NCBI GenBank assembly: GCA_002104985.1
Contig: MCGO01000073.1
Location: 62,001-126,000, forward strand
Direction of reading: 5' to 3'
DNA: 64,000 nucleotides
Origin: Rhizoclosmatium globosum
Lineage: Eukaryota > Chytridiomycota > Chytridiomycetes > Chytridiales > Chytriomycetaceae
Below the pieces are notes generated by a model. That model did not search any database. It saw only the letters and a program-made list of their open reading frames with translations, and was not told the origin of the DNA. The translations under genes and the position numbers were made by a program. This document shows, piece by piece, positions 23,201 through 32,182 of this stretch (position 1 is the stretch's first letter; each line of letters opens with the position of its first letter).

Positions 23201-26200
23201 GGGAATCAGGCTCGTAATTCGTAGGCTTCGCCAACGGAGACTCAAAGACCAAGTTTGTTTCGTCGGCAGCTAAAGGTGTTTCGGGTGCAAAGTCATATTC
23301 TAAGGACGGTTGTGGAATGTCATCAACGCCAACGCTCAAGTGCTCCTCGTGATCAATATCCTGAGTCGAATCTTCAACTTGAATATCCACTGGAGCCAAA
23401 GCTTCCTTGTCCAAGGGTTTACCGTCCTCAAGAACAACCCCAACTTCAACAACAGAGCCTTCAGCTTCCTCCATCACGAAATCAATTTCTTCGTCTTTCT
23501 TTGAGGCGATTTCCTCAAGAATATCGTTCACCGGTTGCTGTAGCACGTTATCCTCGACACTCAGTTCATCTTCCAGTTCCTCATCGACGTCTTGACTTTT
23601 CGAAACTGAATCTTCAACTTCAATATCAATTTGCACTGAAGCCTCCTTGTCTTCCTCCACATCCAAATTCTCAGACGGAACTTCAGCTTCGACAACAGGG
23701 CGATCCACTTCCTCCATCACGATATCATTTTCGTCGAGTATTGATTCATCATCAACAGAAACATCCTTCTCTGAAACAGATGTCTCGCGAAGCATTTCAG
23801 AAAGATACTTATCGCCCACAATCAAGTCTGCGGTCCGACTTTGATCCAATTCAAGACGAGATACAACTTCCTTCCCAGAAACAAGACCAACATCAAGTTC
23901 AACACGAGACACAATCCCCTTCTCGAAACCACTAGAGGCACCATCATCAATAACAACTGAATCCTCAACCCGAACATGATGAACAACAATCGGCGACTCC
24001 ATAATCGGGTCAACAGATTTCCGCCTTCGAGGCGATGATGTACAAGATTTGCTGAAATCATGAACAGGTCGATCATCATCCACGGTAACGTCATGTGCAG
24101 GTTCCTCGTTCTCACCGTCCATGGATTCGTCTCGATCCCGATCTTCAAGTGTTGGTGATTCAATCGGTCGCGCGGGTGATAATTCCGGTTCAGATTGATG
24201 CATCGAAGCAATAGCCTCCATCCGTTTCGGGGATTCATACCCCTCATCAGAAGGTGGATGCAATGACACAGATTCAGAATGCATAGGAGATTCGCAAATT
24301 CGACGCGACGGCGGTGGAAGTGCTGGTGGTTGTGAAGATTCATCGCGCTGTTTCCGTTTCAAGTTCGCCTGCAGTTTCATAAGACTTTGTGAGATTTTGT
24401 TTTCGGCTTCAGCGGGAAGATGCAGTGATGCGAGATCCAAGTTTTTGATTCGATCTTGCATTGAAAAGTTGGAGGTTTTTGATGACGACGCGTGAGATGA
24501 CATTGCTGGTGCGAGGCGGGAGATTATGGAACCAAGACGTTGTAACATTTCTGAGGCTTGTTTTACGCTCACTGGAGGTGGTGGTTTTGAGGATATTATT
24601 GGAGCTGAGAGAGACGATTCTACTGTTGCTGTTGCTGTTGCTGTTGGGATTGTGGGCTGAAGAGGAGTCTGAAGATCTTTAGGTTGGACCTCAGGAGTGA
24701 TAGAACTTTCGAGGTTGAGTGAAGATTCGGATTCATCAGCTTTTGGCTCATCAGATTCAATATTCAGAGATTCATCGTTTTCACACGCGACTGATGATAG
24801 AGGGGTCTGAGGTTCTTCAGGTTGAGTCACTAGTTCGAATGGGACGGAACTTTCTTCAAGAAGCGGTGATGGAGGTGTTTGAAGCTCATCAGCCTGTACT
24901 TCGGGTTCAGCACTTTCGTCTGGAAGTGATGGTGTTGGTGTATGAATTTCCTCAAGTTGCGCTTCAGGATCAACACTTTCGATTACAGGGGACAGAATTT
25001 CCTCAATATCTGTTTCGAGAGGAGCTGAATTTTCGCGAGCGAGTATTATAGGTGTCTGAATCTCCTCGTTTTGAACTTCAGGTTCGGCTTCAACATCAAG
25101 TTCACTAGGGTGCGAAGATAAAGGAGTCTGAACTGTATCGATTTGGGCTTCAGGTGGTGCAGTAGTTTCGCGTGCGGGTGATGAAGGGGTCTGAAGTTCT
25201 TCGGGATGCACTTCAAGTTCGGTAGGAACTGAAATATCCAAGACAGTGGTCTCAAGCTCCTCGACGTGTTCTTCCGGTTCAACAGGGACATCACTAGCAG
25301 TTGGGAGTAATAATGCAGGTATCTGAGGCTTCTCTGGTTGAACTTCAAGATTTATAATAGTTTCAGGCTCAGAAGTTTCGACTTGCGCTTCAGGTTCAAG
25401 AGAGATAGCACTATCAAACAGAGGAGGTTGTCGTTCCTCTGCACGTGATACAGTACGGCAGGATATTCGCACGCGAGGGATGATATTATTGAGTTGAATG
25501 CTGGGTTCATTTGTATCGTTGTTGGTGATATTATCGGTGCTGGTGATGGTGGACGTGCCCCTGAATCCCGATCGTCTATTTCTGGCCGTTAAACACGTTA
25601 ATAAAATTAGTAATACTCACGATGGGTCGGTATTATTATCGGTGGTGGAAGTGTTGCTGAGGGTGGTTCCGGTATCCTTGATTCTGTTTCATCTGGTTGA
25701 GATGGAGCGATGTAAGTACTTCTTAAATCTCTGAATTGGGCACTCACGACATATAGGCGGGGTTGTTGGTGTAGGTGTTGATGGAGGTTCTACTGATATC
25801 CTCAAATCATTTTCGACTAATTGAATAATGTCAAAAAAGTACTGCCAAATGAACAATTGCGCTACTCACGACAAGCTGGTGATGTAATCGGTGCAGGTAC
25901 AGGTGATGATGGAGAAACTTCTGTCGGCCTTAATGAACTCTCAACTGATGAAGAGAATGTTGATTCAGTATTAAAGCTTCAAAAAATACAATACTTACGA
26001 CACGTCGGTGATATTATTGGTGCAGGTGTTGAAGGGGGAACTCCTGATGTGCTGGAGTCACTTTCGTCTGTTTGATGAAACACCGGGGTCAGTACACCCC
26101 AAGTTGACAAATGCAACACTTACGACATTCTAATGGAGGGGTATGTTTTGATGCATCTGGTGTTGATGGATCCGCAACATCAATGACAAGCCCAAGGTGT

Positions 26201-26931
26201 TGCTGCGGTGAAGGAATCCCTTCACCCAAATCCTTCCCAGAATCCCCCATAAACATCATCATTTTCGCAGCATCCTCCTTCTCCACTTCTTTTATAGGTT
26301 CCGGTTCAGGGATAGATGCCGGTATTGGAGCAGGAGGAGGAGGAGGAGCAGTAGGGTAATCCCATCCGGCGACAGCAGTTGGGTTGAAGTATTCACAAGA
26401 CTTTTGAGTGGTATCGCACCACGTGAGTCCAGCCGATTCACAATTCCTGCACACAGGAGTTTCTGCCCATTCCATAGGATCCTCCACGATACGATCTCCA
26501 AATGCACTTGAGAAAGACGAGGAAGACGAGAAGCCTCCAAACAGCGGATCCGTGGCCGATCCAAACAACTGATAAGGGTATTCGTAGGGCTGCTGCGGTT
26601 CGTCTTTGTAATAGTATGGATGAGTTGTTGGAGGGGGAGCAGCATAGGGGTCGTAGCCGTCAAAGGAATGGGCGGCGGTTGGCGAAGTGATGCATTTGAC
26701 GTTCCTGTGGAGACAGCCGGAGCAGTGCGGCTTCACGAGGTCGCAGGGCAGGTTCCAGAGCACGCACTCGTCGCAGGGCTGGCTGTTTGTTTGGTGGAAC
26801 TTTGTTGAAGTCGAGAAGTGGAACGAGGCGGCGTTGACTCGGACTCCCGCCGCAAGCCCTATCATACTGGTGGTGGTGCTTTGTGATGAAGTTGTTGCTT
26901 TGGAGGAAGGGGTGGCATCGGAGGGCGCCAT
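20251..26931 (-). CDS. very large Zn2Cys6 plus C2H2 transcription factor
   Basis: Exon 1 (26931-26124) starts MAPSDATP and holds a Zn2Cys6 cluster with exact CX2CX6CX6CX2CX6C spacing, though its usual basic loop reads VLWNLP. A second Cys motif follows (CRNCESAGLTWC). Four phase-1 mini-exons (26067-25621) lead to a 2.7-kb exon (25581-22845) of acidic repeats (EPEVQxEELQTPxS, then xPESPL), then exons 22792-22018 and 21971-20251. The last encodes Pro/His-rich tracts, two C2H2-type fingers (FFCPVCYKPYTTSNGLRYH and CMSPGCGKKYGSLNGLRYH) of the Sfp1/JAZF1 kind, an Ala-rich helix and an acidic tail. The total is about 2,100 residues. Apparent one-base losses occur near 25478, 22600, 22205 and 20306; the last hides the true end (SELSDVSDVSSDEED). 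DNA binding is inferred from the fingers. The short paralogue at 27385-28785 supports the architecture. Confidence 0.72.
25621..26123 (-). repeat. tandem array of duplicated mini-exons within the large transcription factor gene
   Basis: Four exons (26067-25999, 25944-25870, 25816-25748, 25692-25621; 69, 75, 69 and 72 nt) are separated by introns of 39-56 nt. The end of exon 1 and the start of the next large exon are related to them. Each mini-exon begins and ends in phase 1 and encodes an acidic start followed by a Pro/Ser/Thr run such as VSPSSPVPAPITSPAC or VEPPSTPTPTTPPIC. Each ends in TGTC or CATC before GTGAGT or GTAAGT. The exon-intron unit recurs about every 116-129 bp, so the array arose by tandem duplication. 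Exons could be gained, lost or skipped without shifting the frame. Confidence 0.8.
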
Positions 26932-27384
26932 GGGATTAGCAGTACTAGTAGTAGAGAAGCCGTGAAAGGGGATTGCCAACTTTCGTTTCTCTCCTTTTTT
27001 CCTCCTCCTTCCTTCTTTTGGGCCCTGACAAAATCTCTGAAACCCTTTGTTCATCCACTTTCTTTGTTTACCATTCTTTATTCTCCCTTTAAACCGACTC
27101 ATTCCTACAATTCGCCGCTCTTTCCGTCTTTTCGCAACTGGATCCCTATCGCAGCTCCTTTTCCCATCGAGATACCCAGCGCCTCCTCGACACATTTACA
27201 CCATCCCAGGCCCAATCTTGCAAACTCTGCCCGAACCACTTCCTCCGATCCATTCTAAAACATCACAGATCCATCAATCCCATTTTCTTCCACGTCAACC
27301 TCTAATCCATCATTCTCAGATACCAAATCAGCCTCGCATTTATCCGCCACCACACCCACCCTCCCCAAACCAATCCTATGAGCT
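26932..27384. other. intergenic region between the two transcription factor paralogues
   Basis: This covers the 5' flank of the large factor and the 3' end of the small one. A pyrimidine-rich tract on the plus strand (about 26985-27020; purine-rich for the gene) lies just upstream of the ATG at 26931. Plus-strand ORFs here are Pro/Ser-rich shadows without domains and are not called. Confidence 0.35.
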
Positions 27385-28785
27385 TCAGAATTGGTAGCCA
27401 CAACCCATGCACATTTTGAGGTGATATTTCAATCCACCAACTGTAGAGTACCGTCGTTTACTTACACAATCTGGCTGATGGCACGAATAGATCGATTCGG
27501 CTCTTTTCGTACATCATCATGGATGATATTTCACTTGGAGACAGGTATTGCGGTTGTTGGCTGTGGATTGGAGTAGATCCCGTACTTTTGAAATCTGTTT
27601 CAGCGTCATTCTGATGATGTACCCAATAAAGCCATATGGGAAAGTCGGATGGACTATGTTGTGATAGATGATACTAAGAAGAGAATGTTAAGATGTCAGA
27701 GTCTTGACAAAGGGTGTTGAATCTGTTGATGATAGGTCGCATTGACGAAGATCCGTCCTTCCAACACAAATTCAGCGCCAGTGTCATAGATCCCATCTTT
27801 TAAAGACTCTTCTATAACATCACGGGATTGGAACATATCATATCATCCCTCGTGACTCAACCCTACAGCCCACAGTCACAGCGCCGTCTACTTCCCCATC
27901 GCATATGAACTCGCTCACACTCAATCGCTTAACCGCTCACACGAACCCACCTTTAATCCATTCGCAGTCCCATACTGCCTCACACACTCTCGAGCCACGC
28001 AACAATACACTTTATCACCCTCCCCATTCTTGATCCACAACTTCCCACACGTGAGTCTTTTAATAATGTTGGATGTTGCTGGTGGGGCGGGAAGCGGGCT
28101 AGAACGAGTTCATTGAGAGATTTGTCAGAGTTGATTGAAGGAGCGGTGAGAAGAGGCGATGGCTGTTGTTGCAGGGTCTTTTGTGTCCTTTTAGAGTTGG
28201 ATATAGTAGGTTTCGTTGGAGCTTTGGTGGTGACTGCGGAGTGTAAGGCGCTGATGTCATTCAGGGGTGAAGTTGACAGATCTTGCTGAGAAACAAGTGA
28301 TGATATCACCAGTTGACCAGGTGGATTTTGAGCAGGTTCAATGTTCAGATCGGTTTCATGAACAGGCGGAGACAGAGTGAGCTCAGGCAGTGTTGGCTTG
28401 AAGTATTGACATTCCTCTCTTTTCACTGAACAATTTGAGCACACTGGCAACTCCATTTCGCCATGACAGCCAACACAAGCAATAGCACGTGAATGAACAA
28501 CGTCCTCATCCAACGGCAACGAAGCAGAACCAATATGCCCATCATAAACACACGCAATCCCGTTCCTACACATCGAGTACACAACGGCTTCTTTACATCA
28601 CATCTCTTCTTTTTCAATCGACAGTTATCACATGGAAATCGCCTGACAACAGCGTTTGAAACTGTCCTGGGTTGAATCGATTTCGGAAGGGGTGACCTCT
28701 GCCAGTTCCCCGAAAGCTCCAACATCAGAACAGCTGCCGCTTCGTCTTCTCTGCTATGCATCGAAACTACACTACTTGACTTCAT
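27385..28785 (-). CDS. Zn2Cys6 plus C2H2 transcription factor, short paralogue
   Basis: It starts at the ATG at 28785. A canonical Zn2Cys6 cluster (CDNCRLKKKRCDVKKPLC, then TRC and RNGIAC) keeps CX2CX6CX6CX2CX6C spacing only if one base lost near 28566 is restored. A second Cys motif (CSNCSVKREECQYFKP) matches the CEYFNP motif of the larger neighbour. A low-complexity middle is followed by a finger start at about 28020-27930 (YCCVARECVRQYGTANGLK), aligned with the neighbour's YTTSNGLRYH finger. The last part, at about 27490-27385, reads YSCHQPDC, then YSTVGGLKYHLKMC and a stop. The exon structure between 27930 and 27490 is unresolved; one coding-like patch is DGIYDTGAEFVLEGRIFVN. It probably regulates transcription through both zinc modules. 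It lies upstream of, and parallel to, the larger copy, as expected for tandem duplication. Confidence 0.68.
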
Positions 28786-28921
28786 TTTTGATTGAAAAAA
28801 AGCTGGGTGGCACGGCCGAATCAGAGCTGCTTTGATTTTGCGCGAAAAAGGGGAGAGAACAATGGAGCACGCGCTTTCATGTCTTTTATTTAAAATGCAA
28901 GATAATCAGAAGTTGATAAAA

Positions 28922-29170
28922 TTATATAAATCGTCCGTTTCCAAGACCCGTAGTATTGAACATGACTGGTGGTTTGTCGGCTGTTGGTTTACTGCTTCCT
29001 TGCATCACTTGCAGTCTGAACTCGTTAGCCTTCTGTTCACGCTCGGATTGGGTTAAATCGGATCCATGAACAAGCTTTTGTTGATCGCTGTCATACTGTT
29101 TGGTAGCAGTCTTGGTTGGGCTCTTGAGCTTGTCAAAGAACTGCGCGACGGATTTCAATGTGCTAGGCAT
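28922..29170 (-). CDS. small hypothetical protein
   Basis: An 82-residue ORF from a true ATG at 29170 (MPSTLKSVAQFFDKLKSP). It is hydrophilic, with an amphipathic N-terminal helix and a central Gln/Glu/Lys-rich helix (SEREQKANEFRLQVMQG). No signal peptide, membrane helix or known domain is seen. It lies about 140 bp upstream of, and parallel to, the short transcription factor. I do not recognise it; codon use and the clean start make it more likely real than chance. Confidence 0.48.
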   Translation of the reverse strand: MPSTLKSVAQFFDKLKSPTKTATKQYDSDQQKLVHGSDLTQSEREQKANEFRLQVMQGSSKPTADKPPVMFNTTGLGNGRFI

Positions 29171-29757
29171 ATTTTGATGAATGTTTTTGTTCGAAGTTAT
29201 CTATTTTTCTGCTTTTTATATCAACGGATGACGTGGAGGAGCGACTTTGCTTGAAGACCCAAAATCATGGGTCAAAGTCACTGATTTTTAAATGCTTTCC
29301 ATGAAATTCATGAAATAAATGAAGGATGCGAAATCAAGGAAGATATCCAGACAATGTATTTTCGTTAATCGGAAGTGGACTTTGAAAGTGTTTTTGATCA
29401 AGCATTGTCAGCTTTTGAGTGTGATTTGCTTTTTTGAGTGTCAAGTTTCTGCTTTTTCCAGAAGTTGTCACTGATATGAACAGAATAGCTAAACCATGTA
29501 GTTAATGATAGGCAGTCAAGGAAGAACCGATTCAGGGGGGATCACAAGTTCTGGTGCAAATGAACACTGATGACAAATGTTCACACCCTGTACATCCAAT
29601 ATTGAACACAATCGGAGCAAAAACTGATGGATTCAATAGAGTCACTATGAGCAGAACTTAATGATAATTAAGGTTCTTCACCCTCGTCGGCGGTGACTTG
29701 AAATGCAAACCAGCCTCGCACTTTGAGGCAGAGATCGGAAACATTCTTTACAAATCA
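29171..29757. other. intergenic region, no gene seen
   Basis: About 590 bp between divergent genes. It is AT-rich, has stops in all frames, and shows no tRNA or repeat. It presumably holds the promoter of the hydroxylase gene that begins at 29758. Confidence 0.4.
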
Positions 29758-31035
29758 ATGAACGTCACCGCCCAAAGTCTTCCCGTTCCTTGGCTCTTTA
29801 GCGAAGACCATTGGTTCAATGGACCTCGAACTATCCATTCGCTGAGTATTCCCTCATGGATGGCAGGAGTTGCCAAGCCGCTTGTCGGAGCAAACAGCAA
29901 CAATACAACTGGTGATCATTACGTTGTAGAGTTCCTAACCTCTGAGCTCTGGTAAGTATCTATTAATACACTTGTTAAGATGACAAGATGGACTTCTAAC
30001 GTAAGAGAACAGGATGATCTTTGCACCTGTCGCCTTATATTGGACATACTCAACCTGGCTCTTTCTCCTCTCCAAATTGAAACTGTACGTGCATTATACC
30101 TTCTCATCCAGTCGATTCTTACCCTGGTTACCCCCCACTAGAACCACCCTGGAAGTCCACCGAATCTCAACTGACCAACCTCACCGAAAACCAAACAAAG
30201 TCACTGTTCAGAAAGTCCTTGTTACCGTTCTCTTTCAACACATTGTTCAGAGTGCAACAGCACTGGTTTTGGTGGTTCTGACAAGGCCGGAGAACTGGCA
30301 AGAATGGAAGATGGAGAGTCCGATCGTTGCTGTTGTAAAGTTCTTCCTTGCCACGGTTCTACTCGATACATATCAGGTACCTATCTCGATATCGATTCCC
30401 ACACCGATTTAACGCCCTTATCCATAGTACTGGATGCACAGATGGATGCACGTCAATCGAACCCTCTACCGTCTCTTCCACAGCGTACACCACGAACTCA
30501 CAGTCCCATTTGCATTCGGCGCTCTGTACAACCACCCTGTCGAAGGGTTCCTCATGGACACTGTCGGAGGAGCGATCCCTAGTCTGATCTTGGACATGCA
30601 CCCATGGACCTCTGCCATCTTTTACAGCATCTCAACATTGAAAACCGTCGACGATCATTGTGGATACGCATGGGCTTGGAGCCCTGCCTCGCTGTTCAAT
30701 GCGAATGGAGCAAAGTACCATGATATTCATCACTGGGGCAAGGGTATCAAGTACAACTTTTCACAGGTGAGGATATATTCATTCTTATGGCATTTTGTTT
30801 CTTATCTGTTTTCGTTATTTTAGCCATATTACACATTCTGGGATCACATTATGGGAACTGAATATGACAGTGCCATGGAACGTCTCCGCATCAAAAAGAG
30901 AAAGAGTTGGCTCAAGATGAAGATCGTGGTCGCAAAATTGAGAAGGATGAATCAGTTCCTGTGAAACGGGCTGGATCAGAACGACCAGAATTGAGGCAGA
31001 GACGGCCAGAAACCGCCTTCGACTTTGAAGAATAA
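29758..31035 (+). CDS. fatty acid hydroxylase family enzyme, sphingoid base C4-hydroxylase-like
   Basis: Exons 29758-29951, 30013-30376, 30428-30768 and about 30824-31035 are joined by GT-AG introns. The ATG at 29758 (MNVTAQSLPVPW) is the first good start. Hydrophobic membrane segments flank three His clusters typical of the di-iron family: HRWMH, HSVHH and YHDIHHW. The layout (FSEDHWFNGP near the start, NKVTVQKVLVTVLFQH, then DTYQYWMHRWMH) resembles SUR2, which adds the 4-hydroxyl to dihydrosphingosine in the ER. The tail is hydrophilic. An apparent one-base loss in the A run near 30894 would otherwise end the protein at 30963; with it, the tail is EKELAQDEDRGR...FDFEE. The substrate is inferred; a C-4 sterol oxidase is less likely. 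Its stop is 90 bp from the convergent Sec14-like gene. Confidence 0.83.
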
Positions 31036-31125
31036 GGATCGCATCTATTTATTACCTATCATCTACATTTTAACTCACGGGAAAGTCTCACATTTCAGAA
31101 TACATCTATCTAATCATTTGAAATT

Positions 31126-32093
31126 TTACGCTTTCCCAATTCGTTCCAAAAACATGCTCCAACAAAGTTCATGAACGTATTCAAACTCAAATGTTCCCTT
31201 ATTAAACGTGGGGATCTGATCGAGGGCAACGAACTCCGCAAGACCCTTGTTCCAACCTCCCGTGTCCCCTGCTCCTACTTGCTCCACCTTTGATTCCTTT
31301 TTCTTTGTCAGAATGAAATTAATCTTTGCTTTTGTGACTGGGTCAATCAACCCCGAAACCAAGTTATAAATTACAGGAATATACCAACTTGGATCCACCA
31401 ACAACAAAGACCCCAGAGTCTCAACGTAATGAGAAGATAAAATATCCAAGAACTTGACGTACAGCATGGGGCTCTGAATGCTGAAGGGCGAGATTCCTTC
31501 CGCTTCAACGACAATCGTAATTTGCATCGCACCCTTCTGACAGATGGCCAACCCATTTTCAACCATAAATACTATGAATTTCAAGTAACGATCTGGGTTC
31601 TTTGATAACTGGCTGTTTCTAAAGTGAAGGATAGGTCGTCCCATACGATCAAAGCCAGAGTAAAACATCTTCCCGTCCCTAGCTTCCATTTCAACGTCCT
31701 CAGGCTTGATTTCAGTTGGTCTAAAGTCTCGTCTCCTGTATGGGTTCAAGTTTTAGAGCTGCACGGCCAATGAATTAAATTGAGTGTGTTATCACCATTG
31801 CAAAGTCTTGTTATCATAGCCAACGATTTGGCTGCATCAAACTTGGACGCCTTGCAATACCTTGCGATAGTTTCATCGCTTGAAGCCCATTCCTCTTCAC
31901 CTGCGAGCGGCTTACCCGTCAAATGAATGAATTCATCTTGGATCTCAGATTTGAGTTTCGTTGCAAGTTGCTTTTGAGGCTCAGTCCATCCATTGAATGG
32001 ATATCCTTTTGGAACAGGGATCTTGGTAACAGGAACGAGAACCGGCTCTACTGGAGGCAGAGGCGTTGCATTCGCAACATGCAATCGAAACAT
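31126..32093 (-). CDS. CRAL-TRIO (Sec14-like) lipid-transfer protein
   Basis: Exons 32093-31796 and 31735-31126 with a 60-nt intron give about 302 residues. The N-terminal helical CRAL-TRIO-N part includes WTEPQKQLATKL and TIARYCKASKFDAAKSLAMI (family RFLRARKFDVEKA). A one-base loss near 31804 restores ITRLLQWRRDFRPTEIKPED. The lipid-binding lobe reads GKMFYSGFDRMGRPILHFRN, LAICQKGAMQITIVVEAEGI, YPVKFLDI-like LYVKFLDILSSHYVETLG and VDPSWYIPVIYNLVSGLIDP, all typical. Sec14-like proteins exchange phosphatidylinositol and phosphatidylcholine between membranes. Twelve A precede the ATG on the coding strand. It shares an 89-bp promoter gap with the divergent AAAP transporter. Confidence 0.88.
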
Positions 32094-32182
32094 GTTTTTT
32101 TTTTTGTGAGGACCTTGAACCTCAAGGGACAATCTATTTTTAGCAACTGAAAAACAGTTCGAGAAAGAAATCCACAAAAGCA
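32094..32182. promoter_or_regulatory. short divergent promoter between Sec14-like and AAAP transporter genes
   Basis: Only 89 bp separate the two ATGs at 32093 and 32183. The gap contains a poly-T/poly-A tract (32094-32105), which is nucleosome-excluding in fungi. No TATA box is obvious. Co-regulation of the two genes is possible but not shown. Confidence 0.4.

Noticed and set aside
23255..23935. 226-codon plus-strand ORF rich in Gln and Arg
   Set aside because: Antisense shadow of the acidic repeat exon on the minus strand; the composition is what complementing Glu/Ser/Pro codons gives.
26962..27397. Plus-strand Pro/Ser-rich ORFs between the two transcription factors
   Set aside because: They are low-complexity and lie in the 5' flank of the large factor, with no start context or domain.
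22827..28785. Treating the Zn2Cys6 region, the acidic region and the C2H2 region as three separate genes
   Set aside because: Mini-exons join them in constant phase, no good ATG starts the middle or last part, and the short paralogue has the same order of modules.
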